From Mycolicibacterium cosmeticum (lineage in GTDB: Bacteria > Actinomycetota > Actinomycetes > Mycobacteriales > Mycobacteriaceae), in contig NZ_CCBB010000001.1 in the NCBI RefSeq assembly GCF_000613185.1, forward strand, positions 496,001 through 560,000: DNA of 64,000 bases, given 5' to 3'. The notes below the pieces were generated by a model, which saw nothing but the letters and a program-made list of their open reading frames with translations, had not been told where the DNA came from and ran no database searches. The position numbers and the translations under genes are program-made. The first letter of the stretch is position 1. Each line of letters starts with the position of its first letter. Of the stretch, positions 17,001 through 25,876 are shown in pieces.

Positions 17001-17557
17001 TCACCGGATTCGCGCAGATCGACCAGTTGCACCGGGAATGGTTGCGGCACCGCGCCGATGCGCTGCGTGCCGTCGGGCAGGAATTCGACCCGCAACATCG
17101 GATGCCGTTCGGCGAGTTTGGTCGCGGCCCGGCTGAGCCGGTCGTAATCGACGGTGTCGCCGTCGAATTCGACGTACAGGTGGCCGGCGACCCCGCCGAG
17201 CTGCTGATCGCCTTCCCGGCCGATCCACATGGCGTGCTGCATCGGCGCGAGCGGAAACGGCTCGCCGGAATTCGAATCCTCTTCGATGTCAACGGCTTCG
17301 GCGGCGGCGTGGACGTCATCCCCGCCGATCAGTTCCGACCATGCGCGCACCGACGGTTGCGCCGCGAGTGATGCGAAGTCGATGTCGATACCCTTTTTCC
17401 GCCATTTCCCGGCCAGCGACATCATCCGGATGGAGTCCAGCCCCTGGCTGACGAGGTCCACCTCGGGGTCGATGTCGGCGGCGGTGATGCCGAGCAGATC
17501 GGCGATCTCTTGCCGGATGGTCTCTGAAATCTCCGAGGCATTCACAGCAACACTCAT
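14051..17557 (-). CDS. mbtB: Phenyloxazoline synthase MbtB (ArCP-Cy-A-PCP)
   Basis: 1168-residue synthetase that joins salicylate to serine or threonine and closes the oxazoline ring. An aryl carrier protein is at the N-terminus (GLDSIRMM, Ser near residue 41). A cyclization domain carries DMQAADAMS near 226, fitting the DxxxxDxxS signature. An adenylation domain has FTSGSTGEPKG near 700, and a carrier protein has LGGDSVLA near 1091. The protein ends after that carrier; the thioesterase is the next gene. The start is ATG at 17557, four bases after GGAGG; an upstream in-frame codon at 17590 would lie inside the IdeR box. The promoter region carries two IdeR boxes, so iron repression is expected. 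Confidence 0.95.
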   Translation of the reverse strand: MSVAVNASEISETIRQEIADLLGITAADIDPEVDLVSQGLDSIRMMSLAGKWRKKGIDIDFASLAAQPSVRAWSELIGGDDVHAAAEAVDIEEDSNSGEPFPLAPMQHAMWIGREGDQQLGGVAGHLYVEFDGDTVDYDRLSRAATKLAERHPMLRVEFLPDGTQRIGAVPQPFPVQLVDLRESGDVEAALAQIRRAKSHQQLEHGVFELALTLLPGGRSRLHVDLDMQAADAMSYRTLMSDLTRLYNGADLAPLGYTYRQYRLAATQQPTDGSADADRQWWAERIPELPDPPRLPVVPQAEQADPRHTTRRHHWLDPQTRDALFDAARRRGVTPAMALAASFSDALAGWSAEPRFLLNVPMFGREQHHPDVDALVGDFTSSLLLDIDLRTADTAAARSRAVQQVFRSAAAHAAYPGLSVLRDLSRHRGTQVLAPVVYTSALGLGELFAAEVTDTFGKPVWINSQGPQVLLDAQVTEFDGGILVNWDVREDAFPAGLIDAMFDRHIGELLRLAADDTAWETTRAPLISAEQRAVRERLNGTTADTGGQPLHAGFFTSAAANPDATAVIGSAGTLTYAELREQVLAVAAALHTAGIKPGDTVAVLGPKGADQITALLGILSAGAIYLPIGVDQPTERAERILHTGGVRMALVCGDQEPSWLPALTIPEALRVGRRAVANDPGFAPVLADPQELAYVLFTSGSTGEPKGVEVNHAAAMNTAEFLYGHFGIGPDDRCLALMTLECDLSVLDVFATLATGGAIVAVDEADRRNPDTWARLIHEHRVTVLNFLPGSLEMLVETGTADLLSALRVVLTGGDWVRTAMVRRLQTQAPGVRVAGLGGATETAIHATIHEAGTDMPAAWTAVPYGVPFPNNAARVVNSFGADCPDWVPGELWIGGRGIASGYRGKPELTAERFVEHDGRRWYRTGDLARYWPDGTLEFIGRADHRVKISGYRIELGDVEAALQRIPGVRAAVAGIVPAAGARRADVLAALVSLDDPGLDIPRITASIAELVPPHMIPRHIELVDRIPFTLAGKTDRRAAARILAEVVGDGPDADRRMPVTPVQRALAAIIGELLGTSSIGVDDDFFALGGDSVLATTAVARIREWLDTPTVMVPDIFATRTVEALAARLTAREAGSDRLDQVAELYLEVAQMDDADVVHALDAAAAS

Positions 17558-17583
17558 CACGCCTCCCAACGCCGTCCAATCGC

Positions 17584-17602
17584 TTAGCAAAGGCTGCCCT
17601 AA
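17584..17602. promoter_or_regulatory. IdeR iron box 1, mbtB/mbtA intergenic
   Basis: TTAGCAAAGGCTGCCCTAA matches the IdeR/DtxR consensus TTAGGTTAGSCTAACCTAA at 14 of 19 positions. It lies 26 bases upstream of mbtB and is shared with divergent mbtA. Tandem IdeR boxes at this place are known in M. tuberculosis. Confidence 0.85.
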
Positions 17603-17603
17603 T

Positions 17604-17622
17604 TTCGAGAAGGCTACCCTAT
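17604..17622. promoter_or_regulatory. IdeR iron box 2, mbtB/mbtA intergenic
   Basis: TTCGAGAAGGCTACCCTAT matches the IdeR consensus at 13 of 19 positions and follows box 1 after one base. The two boxes are 20 bp apart centre to centre, about two helical turns, so two IdeR dimer pairs could sit on the same DNA face. mbtA begins 40 bp downstream. Confidence 0.8.
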
Positions 17623-17662
17623 ATTCGGACTACCGAACACGCCTACCCCGAAGGGCAGCCTC

Positions 17663-19293
17663 GTGACCCTGACCACGCCGCAACCGGCGGAATCCGCAGC
17701 ACAGACCACCCTGGCGGCCGGGTTCCGGCCGTTCCCGGCCGACCGCGCGGCGCACTACCGGGCCGCCGGCCACTGGACCGGCCGGACCATCGACGAGATC
17801 CTGCGCACGGCGGCAGCTACCTGGCCGGGCAATATCGCCGTGGCCGACGCCGCGTCCGCGCACACCTTCGCCGAACTGGATGAGCTGGCCGACCGCGCGG
17901 CGGCCGGCTTCGCGGCGCTGGGCATCGCGCCGGGTGACCGCGTCCTGCTCCAGCTACCGAATTCGGCGCGCTTCGCCGTCGCGCTGTTCGGGTTGCTGCG
18001 CGCCGGCGCGGTGCCGGTGATGTGCCTGCCCGGGCACCGGCTGGCCGAACTGACCCATTTCGCGGCGGTCAGCGACGCGGTCGCCCTGGTCATCGCCGAC
18101 AGCGCAGCGGGATTCGACTACCGGGCGATGGCCGAGGAGCTCGTCGCGGCCCGTCCGGCGGTGCGCCACGTCATCGTCGACGGCGAGCCGGGTCCGTTCC
18201 TGCCGTGGTCCGCGCTGGAAAGTGATGCCGAGCCACCCGTCGTCGCGCCGGCCACCGACACTCCGGCGCTGCTGCTGGTGTCCGGCGGCACCACCGGCGC
18301 ACCGAAGCTCATCCCCCGCACCCACGACGACTACGTCTACAACTTCACCGCCAGTGCCCGACTGTGCGCGCTGACATCCGACGACGTGTACCTGGTGGTG
18401 CTGCCCGCCGCGCACAATTTCCCGCTGGCCTGCCCCGGCCTGCTCGGCGCCCTGAGTGTCGGCGCCACCACGGTGTTCACCACCGACCCGTCACCGGAGG
18501 CCGCCTTCGCCGTGATCGACCGGCACGGGGTGACCGTCACCGCGCTGGTGCCCGCGCTGGCCAAACTGTGGTCGGCGGCCTGCGACTGGGAGCCGTTGGC
18601 CCCCAAGGGGCTACGGCTGCTTCAGGTTGGCGGCGCGAAACTGGGCGCCGACGACGCGGCCACCGTGCGCGCCGCGCTGACGCCCGGGTTGCAGCAGGTG
18701 TTCGGGATGGCCGAGGGCCTGCTGAACTACACCCGGCTCGGTGACTCCCCCGAGCTACTGGACCACACCCAGGGCCGCCCGCTGTCGGAGCTCGACGAGT
18801 TGCGCGTGGTCGACGAGGCCGGCCAGGAGGTGGCTCCCGGCGTCGAGGGTGAACTGCTGGTGCGCGGGCCCTACACCATCAACGGCTATTTCAATGCCCC
18901 GCAGGACAACGCCCGCTCCTTCAGCCCCGACGGTTTCTACCGCAGCGGGGACCGGGTCCGACGGTTCGCCGATGGCTATCTGGAGGTGACCGGCCGGGTC
19001 AAAGATGTCATCACCCGTGGCGGGGAGACGGTGTCGGCGCTGGACCTGGAGGAACACCTGATCACACACCCGGGCATCTGGTCGGCCGCCGCCGTACCGC
19101 TGCCCGACGAGTTCCTCGGCGAGAAGATCTGCGCGGTGGTGGTTTTCAGCGGGGCCCCGGTCAGCCTGGCCGACCTGAACGCCTACCTGGACAGCCGCGG
19201 GGTGGCCGCACACTCGCGGCCCGACACCCTGGTCGCGATGCCGTCCCTGCCGACCACCGCGGTCGGCAAGACCGACAAGAAGGCCATTCTGAG

Positions 19294-19309
<16 letters not shown>
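17663..19309 (+). CDS. mbtA: Salicyl-AMP ligase MbtA
   Basis: 548-residue aryl acid adenylating enzyme that activates salicylate with ATP and loads it on the MbtB aryl carrier protein. The phosphate-binding loop is LLVSGGTTGAPKL near residue 210. YRSGDRVRR and GRVKDVITRGGE mark the hinge and C-terminal subdomain, and the catalytic lysine motif is TTAVGKTDKKAI at the end. GTG is chosen as start because AAGGG lies seven bases upstream. It is divergent from mbtB across the double IdeR box and converges on mbtI. Confidence 0.95.
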
Positions 19310-20736
<1,427 letters not shown>

Positions 20737-20766
20737 CTTATTGTTGGCGTCCTACGTCGATGTGAG

Positions 20767-22503
20767 TTAGCCGACCTTCTCGGCCATCGACCACCCGGAC
20801 GCCGAGATCCGCTGCGCCCAGAAGTCCGCGTACTGCCCGCCGCGGGCCATCAGCTCGGTGTGCGTTCCGCAATCGGCGACGGTCCCCTCGCCGGAGAGCA
20901 CCACGATCTGGTCCGCGGCGGTGACGGTGGACAGCTTGTGCGCGATGACGACGACGGTGCTGCGCTGCGCCAAGGTGCGGATCGCCTCGGCGACATGGCG
21001 CTCGTTCTCCGGATCGAGCGCGCTGGTGGCCTCGTCGAAGAGCACGATCGGGGCGTCCTTGAGGAGGGCGCGGGCAATCGAAACCCGTTGCCGCTCACCA
21101 CCGGACAGCGCAGATCCACCCTCACCCACCCTGGTCTGCCAGCCGTCGGGCAGCCGGTCCAGCACGGTGGTCAGCCCGGCGGTCTGCGCCGCGGCGATGA
21201 TCTCGGCGTCCGTCGCGCCCGGCCGGCCGATCCGCACGTTCTCCCACAGCGTGTCGTCGAACAGGTAGACGTCCTGGAACACCAGCGACAGCTGCGCCAT
21301 GAGGTCGGCGGTGCGCTGATCCCGGACGTCGACGCCGCCGACGCGCACCACCCCGGCGTCGGTGTCGTAGAACCGGGCGATCAGCCGGGTCAGCGTCGTC
21401 TTGCCGGAGCCCGACGGGCCCACCAGAGCCGTCATGGTGCCCGGTTCGGCCACGAAACTGATGTCGGTGGCCACCACCCGGCCCGGATAGCTGAACGCGA
21501 CGCGTTCCAACTCGACCCGGCCCGGCGTCGAAACCGGCTGGGCTGCATCGGGTTCGGCAAGGGCGGGGGTGCCCAGGATCGCGGTGATGCGATCCAGCTC
21601 GGTGCGGGCCATCCGCATGGCCGAGCCGTATTCGGCCAGCGCGGCCAGCGGTGAGGCGAACCGGGCCGCCAGCCCCAGGATCGCCACCGCGGTGATCGGG
21701 TTCAACGATCCACCGAGAGCCAGCCAGGCACCGACGGCGATCAGCACCGAGAAAACCGCCTGCACCGCGACGCCGTTGATCATCAGGCCGGCCACCGAAC
21801 GCCACAGGGCCCGCCGCCCCACGGTGTGCTGGGCGTCCAGCGCCGCGCGCAGCGGCGCGAAATCCGCCCCGGTCCGGCCGAACGCCCGCAACACGGGCTG
21901 ACACCGCGCAAATTCCACGACGCGGGTGTTCACCTCGACCTCGGCGGCGTGGTTGAGCACTTCGGCCTCGGCGATCAACCGCGACGCCAGCCGGCCGCAG
22001 CCCACCAACACCAGGCCACCGACGAGGGCGACGACGGCGATGCGCCAGTCGAACAGGGCCAGGCCGGCGACCACGGTGGCGGCGCTGACGATGTTGAGCA
22101 CGATCGGGGTGATCAGGTGCGCGCCGCTGGTGCCGACGAAAGTGGTGCCCTTGACCGCGATCTGGGAGACCGAGCCGACGGTGTCGCGGGTGAACCAGCC
22201 CAGCGGCAGGGTGACCATGTGGTCACCGAGCCTGCGGTGCAGCAGCCGCATGGTGGCCAGCGCCATCCGCATCGCCCGCGAGGACTGGATGTACTGGGCG
22301 ATCGCCGCGGCGAGCACCACCACGGCGAGCACGCCCAGCCAGCGCGCCGCGTCACCGTACCGGCCGTCGAACAGGGCCTGCGAGATGGGCACCAGCAGCA
22401 CCATCGCGATGCCGTGCAACAGGCCGTAAGCGCTGACCCAGGCCAGGTAGCCGAACATCAGCCCGCGCTGCGGACCGAGGATGCGCAGAAAGCCCCGGAT
22501 CAT
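20767..22503 (-). CDS. ABC half-transporter, IrtB-like (TMD-NBD)
   Basis: 578-residue fused membrane and ATPase protein of the type IV ABC exporter fold, to which the mycobactin importer IrtAB and yersiniabactin YbtPQ belong. The N-terminal ~310 residues hold the hydrophobic helices; the ATPase has GPSGSGKTT (Walker A), LSGGERQR (signature), IVLFDEATSA (Walker B) and IAHKLS (H-loop). The start at 22503 is chosen for AAGGAGG just upstream and the ATGA overlap with the partner; a start at 22548 would reach 49 bases into that gene. Length equals that of IrtB. It probably forms a heterodimer with the preceding gene to move (carboxy)mycobactin; direction cannot be told from sequence. Confidence 0.85.
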   Translation of the reverse strand: MIRGFLRILGPQRGLMFGYLAWVSAYGLLHGIAMVLLVPISQALFDGRYGDAARWLGVLAVVVLAAAIAQYIQSSRAMRMALATMRLLHRRLGDHMVTLPLGWFTRDTVGSVSQIAVKGTTFVGTSGAHLITPIVLNIVSAATVVAGLALFDWRIAVVALVGGLVLVGCGRLASRLIAEAEVLNHAAEVEVNTRVVEFARCQPVLRAFGRTGADFAPLRAALDAQHTVGRRALWRSVAGLMINGVAVQAVFSVLIAVGAWLALGGSLNPITAVAILGLAARFASPLAALAEYGSAMRMARTELDRITAILGTPALAEPDAAQPVSTPGRVELERVAFSYPGRVVATDISFVAEPGTMTALVGPSGSGKTTLTRLIARFYDTDAGVVRVGGVDVRDQRTADLMAQLSLVFQDVYLFDDTLWENVRIGRPGATDAEIIAAAQTAGLTTVLDRLPDGWQTRVGEGGSALSGGERQRVSIARALLKDAPIVLFDEATSALDPENERHVAEAIRTLAQRSTVVVIAHKLSTVTAADQIVVLSGEGTVADCGTHTELMARGGQYADFWAQRISASGWSMAEKVG

Positions 22504-24314
22504 CGTGCGGCCTCCTTCAGATCGCTGCCCGCGCTGTACACCTGCCACATATCGGCGTATCGGCCGTCGCGGGCGAGCAACTCGTCGTGGCGGCCCTGTT
22601 CCACGACATGGCCGTCGGCGAGCACCACGATGTTGTCCGCACCGACGATCGACCCCAGCCGGTGGGCGATCACCAGCACCGTGCGGCCGGCGATCAGCCG
22701 CGACAGCGCGGCCTGGATCTGCGCCTCGGAGTCCGGGTCCGCCGACGCGGTGGCCTCGTCCAGGACGAGTACCGGGGTGTCGGCCAGCAGGGCGCGGGCG
22801 ATGCTGACCCGCTGGGCCTCGCCGCCGGAGAAGTGCGCGTCCTCCCCCACCACGGAGTCGTATCCCCGTGGTAGTTCCAGGATCCGGTCGTGGATGTGCG
22901 CGGCTTCGGCGGCCTGGTAGACCTCCTCGGCGGTGGCGTCCGGGCGGCCCAACCGGATGTTCTCGGCCACGCTGATGCCGAGCAGTTGCACGTCCTGCAG
23001 CACGAAACCGACGTGCCGGTACAGCACCTCCGGGTCGACGTCGCGCACGTCGACCCCGCCGACCCGGACCACACCCGTCGTCGCGTCGTGGAAACGCGGC
23101 ACCAGCGTGGCCAGGGTCGACTTGCCGCTGCCGGACGGGCCGACCAGTGCGGTGATGGTTCCCGGCGCCAGGTGCAGGTCCACCCCGTGCAGCACGGTGT
23201 TGACACCGTCGTAGCTGAAGCCGACGCCCTCGAAGTCGACCGAATTGCCTTGCGGCACTTGTGGATCAGAGCTGACTTTGAGCTTGGGCTGGTCGAGCAG
23301 GCGCACCAGCCGGCCCGCCGCGGCCTGCGCTTGCTTGCGCACACCGGCCGAATATCCGACGGCGAGCACGGCGGCGGGAATGGTCATCGCCACCAGCGTG
23401 GAACCCAGCACGTCGATCGGCGCCACCCAGCCGCTGCGCACGAACCAGTAGCCGCCAGCCAGGTTGACCAGCAGCACCGTCGGCGCCTCGATGAAGATGG
23501 ACGAGGCCGCCTTGACCCGCACCATCGGGCCCATCCAGGCGGCGAAGCCGTCGTTGAACTCCTCGGCGGCCTCGGCGAACCGCTTGTGCGCGCGGCCGGT
23601 CTCGCCGAATGTCTTGACCACCGCCACCCCGGCGATGAACTCGACGATGGTGGCGCTGATCCGCGCGATGCCGGCGTTCATCCGTTCCATCTGCACCCGG
23701 ACGTCGCGGCCCAGCCACATGTAGACCCCGAGGTAGACCGGGGCGGTGCCGATGGCCAGCAGGCCCAGCCGCCAGTCCAGCGCGAAACAGTAGGCCAGCC
23801 CGAAGACGGGAGTGGCCAGCGCGCCGGTGTTCTCCACCGCCGAGTGGGCGACCAGGAAGTGCAGTTCGCCAACGTCCTGCTGCACGGCCTTGCGCACCTC
23901 GCCCGAGGATGTGCCGCTGAACCAGCCGAGCGGCAGCCGGCCCAGGGTGTCGACGATGCGCCGGCGCAGGGAGCGCTGCAGGTCACCGTCGGCCAGGTGG
24001 GTCAGCGTCAGCGCGGTGCCGTTGGCCCAGGTCCGGATCAGCAGGGCGGCGATGACGACGGCGACGATGGTCCAGATCCGGGCCGGGTCGGCCGCGCCGG
24101 CGGTCAACAGGATGCGCCCGATCTCCACGATCCCGATGAACGGCACGATGGTGGCGGCAGAGGCGACCAGGGTGAGCAGCTGCGCGACCCGGGACCGCCC
24201 GGCCACCGGGGCAAGCAACGCCTTCAGCGCCGCCGCGTCGGCGCGGGCGGCCTGGCGCGCGGCCAGCTGGTTGTATCTCGCGGTCGCCCGGGGTGGCGCC
24301 TGAACTGTGGTCAT
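22500..24314 (-). CDS. ABC half-transporter, IrtA/YbtP-like partner without SIP domain
   Basis: 604-residue TMD-NBD protein with GPSGSGKST (Walker A), FSGGEAQR (signature), VLVLDEATASAD (Walker B) and IAHRLGS (H-loop). M. tuberculosis IrtA is about 250 residues longer because it starts with a flavin-binding siderophore-interaction domain; this protein begins almost directly with transmembrane helices (about residue 45 on), so that domain is absent. It overlaps the second half-transporter by four bases. A weak IdeR-like site lies 15 bp upstream. It is therefore either a second siderophore importer relying on another ferric reductase, or a siderophore exporter. Confidence 0.83.
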   Translation of the reverse strand: MTTVQAPPRATARYNQLAARQAARADAAALKALLAPVAGRSRVAQLLTLVASAATIVPFIGIVEIGRILLTAGAADPARIWTIVAVVIAALLIRTWANGTALTLTHLADGDLQRSLRRRIVDTLGRLPLGWFSGTSSGEVRKAVQQDVGELHFLVAHSAVENTGALATPVFGLAYCFALDWRLGLLAIGTAPVYLGVYMWLGRDVRVQMERMNAGIARISATIVEFIAGVAVVKTFGETGRAHKRFAEAAEEFNDGFAAWMGPMVRVKAASSIFIEAPTVLLVNLAGGYWFVRSGWVAPIDVLGSTLVAMTIPAAVLAVGYSAGVRKQAQAAAGRLVRLLDQPKLKVSSDPQVPQGNSVDFEGVGFSYDGVNTVLHGVDLHLAPGTITALVGPSGSGKSTLATLVPRFHDATTGVVRVGGVDVRDVDPEVLYRHVGFVLQDVQLLGISVAENIRLGRPDATAEEVYQAAEAAHIHDRILELPRGYDSVVGEDAHFSGGEAQRVSIARALLADTPVLVLDEATASADPDSEAQIQAALSRLIAGRTVLVIAHRLGSIVGADNIVVLADGHVVEQGRHDELLARDGRYADMWQVYSAGSDLKEAAR

Positions 24315-24328
24315 CCACGCTCCATAGG

Positions 24329-24347
24329 TAAGGGTTGCCTAACACCC
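24329..24347 (-). promoter_or_regulatory. Degenerate IdeR-like box upstream of the ABC pair
   Basis: TAAGGGTTGCCTAACACCC agrees with the IdeR consensus at 12 of 19 positions, including an intact GCCTAAC core. Its place 15 bp before the start of an iron-type ABC operon beside mbtI supports it; the sequence match alone would be weak. Confidence 0.5.
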
Positions 24348-24428
24348 TAGCGTGCTCTCCCCGTTCACTTGGCGCTCACGGCGCCGCCCACTCGCACTTT
24401 CCCGCCATGGACGCCATCTCGACGCTGA

Positions 24429-25562
24429 TCAGGCCAGCAGCGTGCGCACCACGGCATCGGCCAGCAGCCGGCCGGGATCGGTGAGCACCAGCCGATCGGC
24501 GGCCCGGGTCACCAGCCCGTCGCCGATGGCCACCTCGGCGCGGCTGCGTTCGTCGGCGGACAGCACCGCCACCGGCAGGCCGCTGCGCAACCGCAACCGC
24601 AACATCACGTCCTCGGTGTGCCGGGCGATGTCGTCCAGCGTCTCCGAATCGGCGATCGGCAACCTGCCCTCGGCCAGTGCTTGGGCATAAGCGTTGGGGT
24701 GCTTGATATTCCACCAGCGCGTCGAACCGACGAAACCGTGCGCGCCAGGGCCGGCGCCCCACCACTCGCCGCCGTCCCAATAGCCCAGATTGTGCCGGCA
24801 CTCCCCGCCCGGGCGGCTCCAATTGGACACCTCGTACCACTGCAGCCCGGCCGCCGACAGCTGCGCGTCGAGCAGTTCGTAGCGCTCGGCGAGCACGTCG
24901 TTGTCCGGCGCGGGCACCTCGCCGCGGCGCACCCGGCGGGCCAAGGCCGTGCCGTCCTCGACCACCAGCGCGTACGCCGAGACGTGGTCGACGCCGGCCG
25001 ACACCGCGACCTCCACCGAGCGGCGCAGGTCGTCGTCGGTCTCCCCCGGCGTGCCATAGATCAGGTCCAGGTTGACGTGCTCGAACCCTTCGGCCCGGGC
25101 CTCCAGCGCGGCCGCGGGTGCCCGACCGGCCGAATGCACCCGGTCCAGCACCGCCAGCACGTGCGGCGCCGCCGACTGCATGCCCAGCGAGATGCGGGTG
25201 TAACCGGCCGCGCGCAGCCGCGCGAACAGGGCGGGCGAGCTGGATTCCGGGTTGGCCTCGGTGGTCACCTCGGCGTCCGGCGCCAGGGTGAAATGGTCGC
25301 GGACCGCGTCGAGCACCGCGGCCAGCCCGTCGCCGCCCAGCATGGTGGGGGTGCCACCGCCAACGAAGACGGTGTCGACAGGGCGCGGACCGACCTGCGC
25401 GGCGGCCAGCGCCAGCTCGAGCCGGACCGCCGCCAGCCAGCCCGCAGGGTTCGCGCCCCCGAGTTCGGCGGGCGTGTAGGTGTTGAAATCGCAATATCCG
25501 CAGCGGGTCGCGCAGAACGGCACGTGGATGTAGATCCCGAATGGTCCCGGCGGCACGCTCAT
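24429..25562 (-). CDS. hemW: HemW-type radical SAM protein (HemN-like)
   Basis: 377-residue radical SAM protein. The [4Fe-4S] motif CATRCGYC (C17, C21, C24) is followed by the SAM-binding segment VFVGGGTPTML. The CxxxCxxC cysteines and NLDLIYGTPGET are typical of HemW/HemN. The short N-terminus before the cluster and the length near 380 favour HemW, the haem chaperone, over coproporphyrinogen dehydrogenase HemN, although databases often call it HemN. It is transcribed divergently from the sirA leader. Confidence 0.88.
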   Translation of the reverse strand: MSVPPGPFGIYIHVPFCATRCGYCDFNTYTPAELGGANPAGWLAAVRLELALAAAQVGPRPVDTVFVGGGTPTMLGGDGLAAVLDAVRDHFTLAPDAEVTTEANPESSSPALFARLRAAGYTRISLGMQSAAPHVLAVLDRVHSAGRAPAAALEARAEGFEHVNLDLIYGTPGETDDDLRRSVEVAVSAGVDHVSAYALVVEDGTALARRVRRGEVPAPDNDVLAERYELLDAQLSAAGLQWYEVSNWSRPGGECRHNLGYWDGGEWWGAGPGAHGFVGSTRWWNIKHPNAYAQALAEGRLPIADSETLDDIARHTEDVMLRLRLRSGLPVAVLSADERSRAEVAIGDGLVTRAADRLVLTDPGRLLADAVVRTLLA

Positions 25563-25641
25563 GGGTCCAGTCTCCCAGAACCGATTTTGCTCACCGTGAT
25601 CGCAAATCTGGCCCGGTTAGGGCTGATGGCGCCGGTCGTGG

Positions 25642-25647
25642 CACAAT
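25642..25647 (+). promoter_or_regulatory. Putative -10 element of leaderless sirA leader ORF
   Basis: CACAAT ends seven bases before the GTG at 25655, the spacing expected if transcription starts on the G of the start codon. The first base differs from TANNNT. No convincing -35 is visible, which is common in mycobacteria. Confidence 0.5.
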
Positions 25648-25654
25648 GTCGGAC

Positions 25655-25750
25655 GTGACCTCCGCCCGTAACAGCACCACTGGTATTGCACTGGTGGCAC
25701 GGCGGCATGTCGACTTCAAGCGCGTCTGTAGCTGTTGCTGTCTTCCTTGA
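25655..25750 (+). CDS. Leaderless cysteine-rich leader peptide upstream of sirA
   Basis: 31-codon ORF starting at GTG and ending VCSCCCLP, with four cysteine codons in five positions just before the stop (TGT AGC TGT TGC TGT at 25727-25741). It has no Shine-Dalgarno; a -10-like element sits seven bases upstream, so the mRNA probably begins at the start codon. Leaderless polycysteine ORFs ahead of sulfur operons have been reported in M. smegmatis as cysteine-responsive attenuators. Here ribosome progress over the cysteine codons would report Cys-tRNA supply and control sirA-cysH-che1. An in-frame ATG at 25646 is possible but overlaps the -10. Confidence 0.85.
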   Translation: MTSARNSTTGIALVARRHVDFKRVCSCCCLP

Positions 25751-25801
25751 CGACTGCGTTGACCTAGGACCCAGCCCACCCCGAAATCTCAGCTGGCCGA
25801 C

Positions 25802-25869
25802 GGATCTGCGCCGCCGGACAGCCACCGGTGGCCTGCGCGATCCCTCCGCCTGCTCCTCCACTAAGGAGC
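25802..25869 (+). promoter_or_regulatory. Structured sirA leader with SD-sequestering hairpin
   Basis: Two stems follow the leader ORF. The first pairs GGATCTGCGC (25802-25811, one bulged base) with GCGCGATCC (25835-25843) and encloses the perfect palindrome GCCACCGGTGGC (25821-25832). The second pairs GCTCCT (25852-25857) with AGGAGC (25864-25869) across a six-base loop, and so masks the sirA Shine-Dalgarno AAGGAG (25863-25868). This is what an attenuator acting on sirA translation would need. Pairing alternatives were not computed. Confidence 0.65.
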
Positions 25870-25876
25870 CAGTTCA

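Noticed and set aside
14078..17371. Long plus-strand open frames opposite mbtB
   Set aside because: Same antisense artefact; no motifs, no start signals, and the minus frame holds intact carrier, cyclization and adenylation domains.
25559..25861. 100-codon minus-strand ORF opposite the sirA leader
   Set aside because: It covers the leader ORF and attenuator on the other strand, has no ribosome site and no recognisable family.
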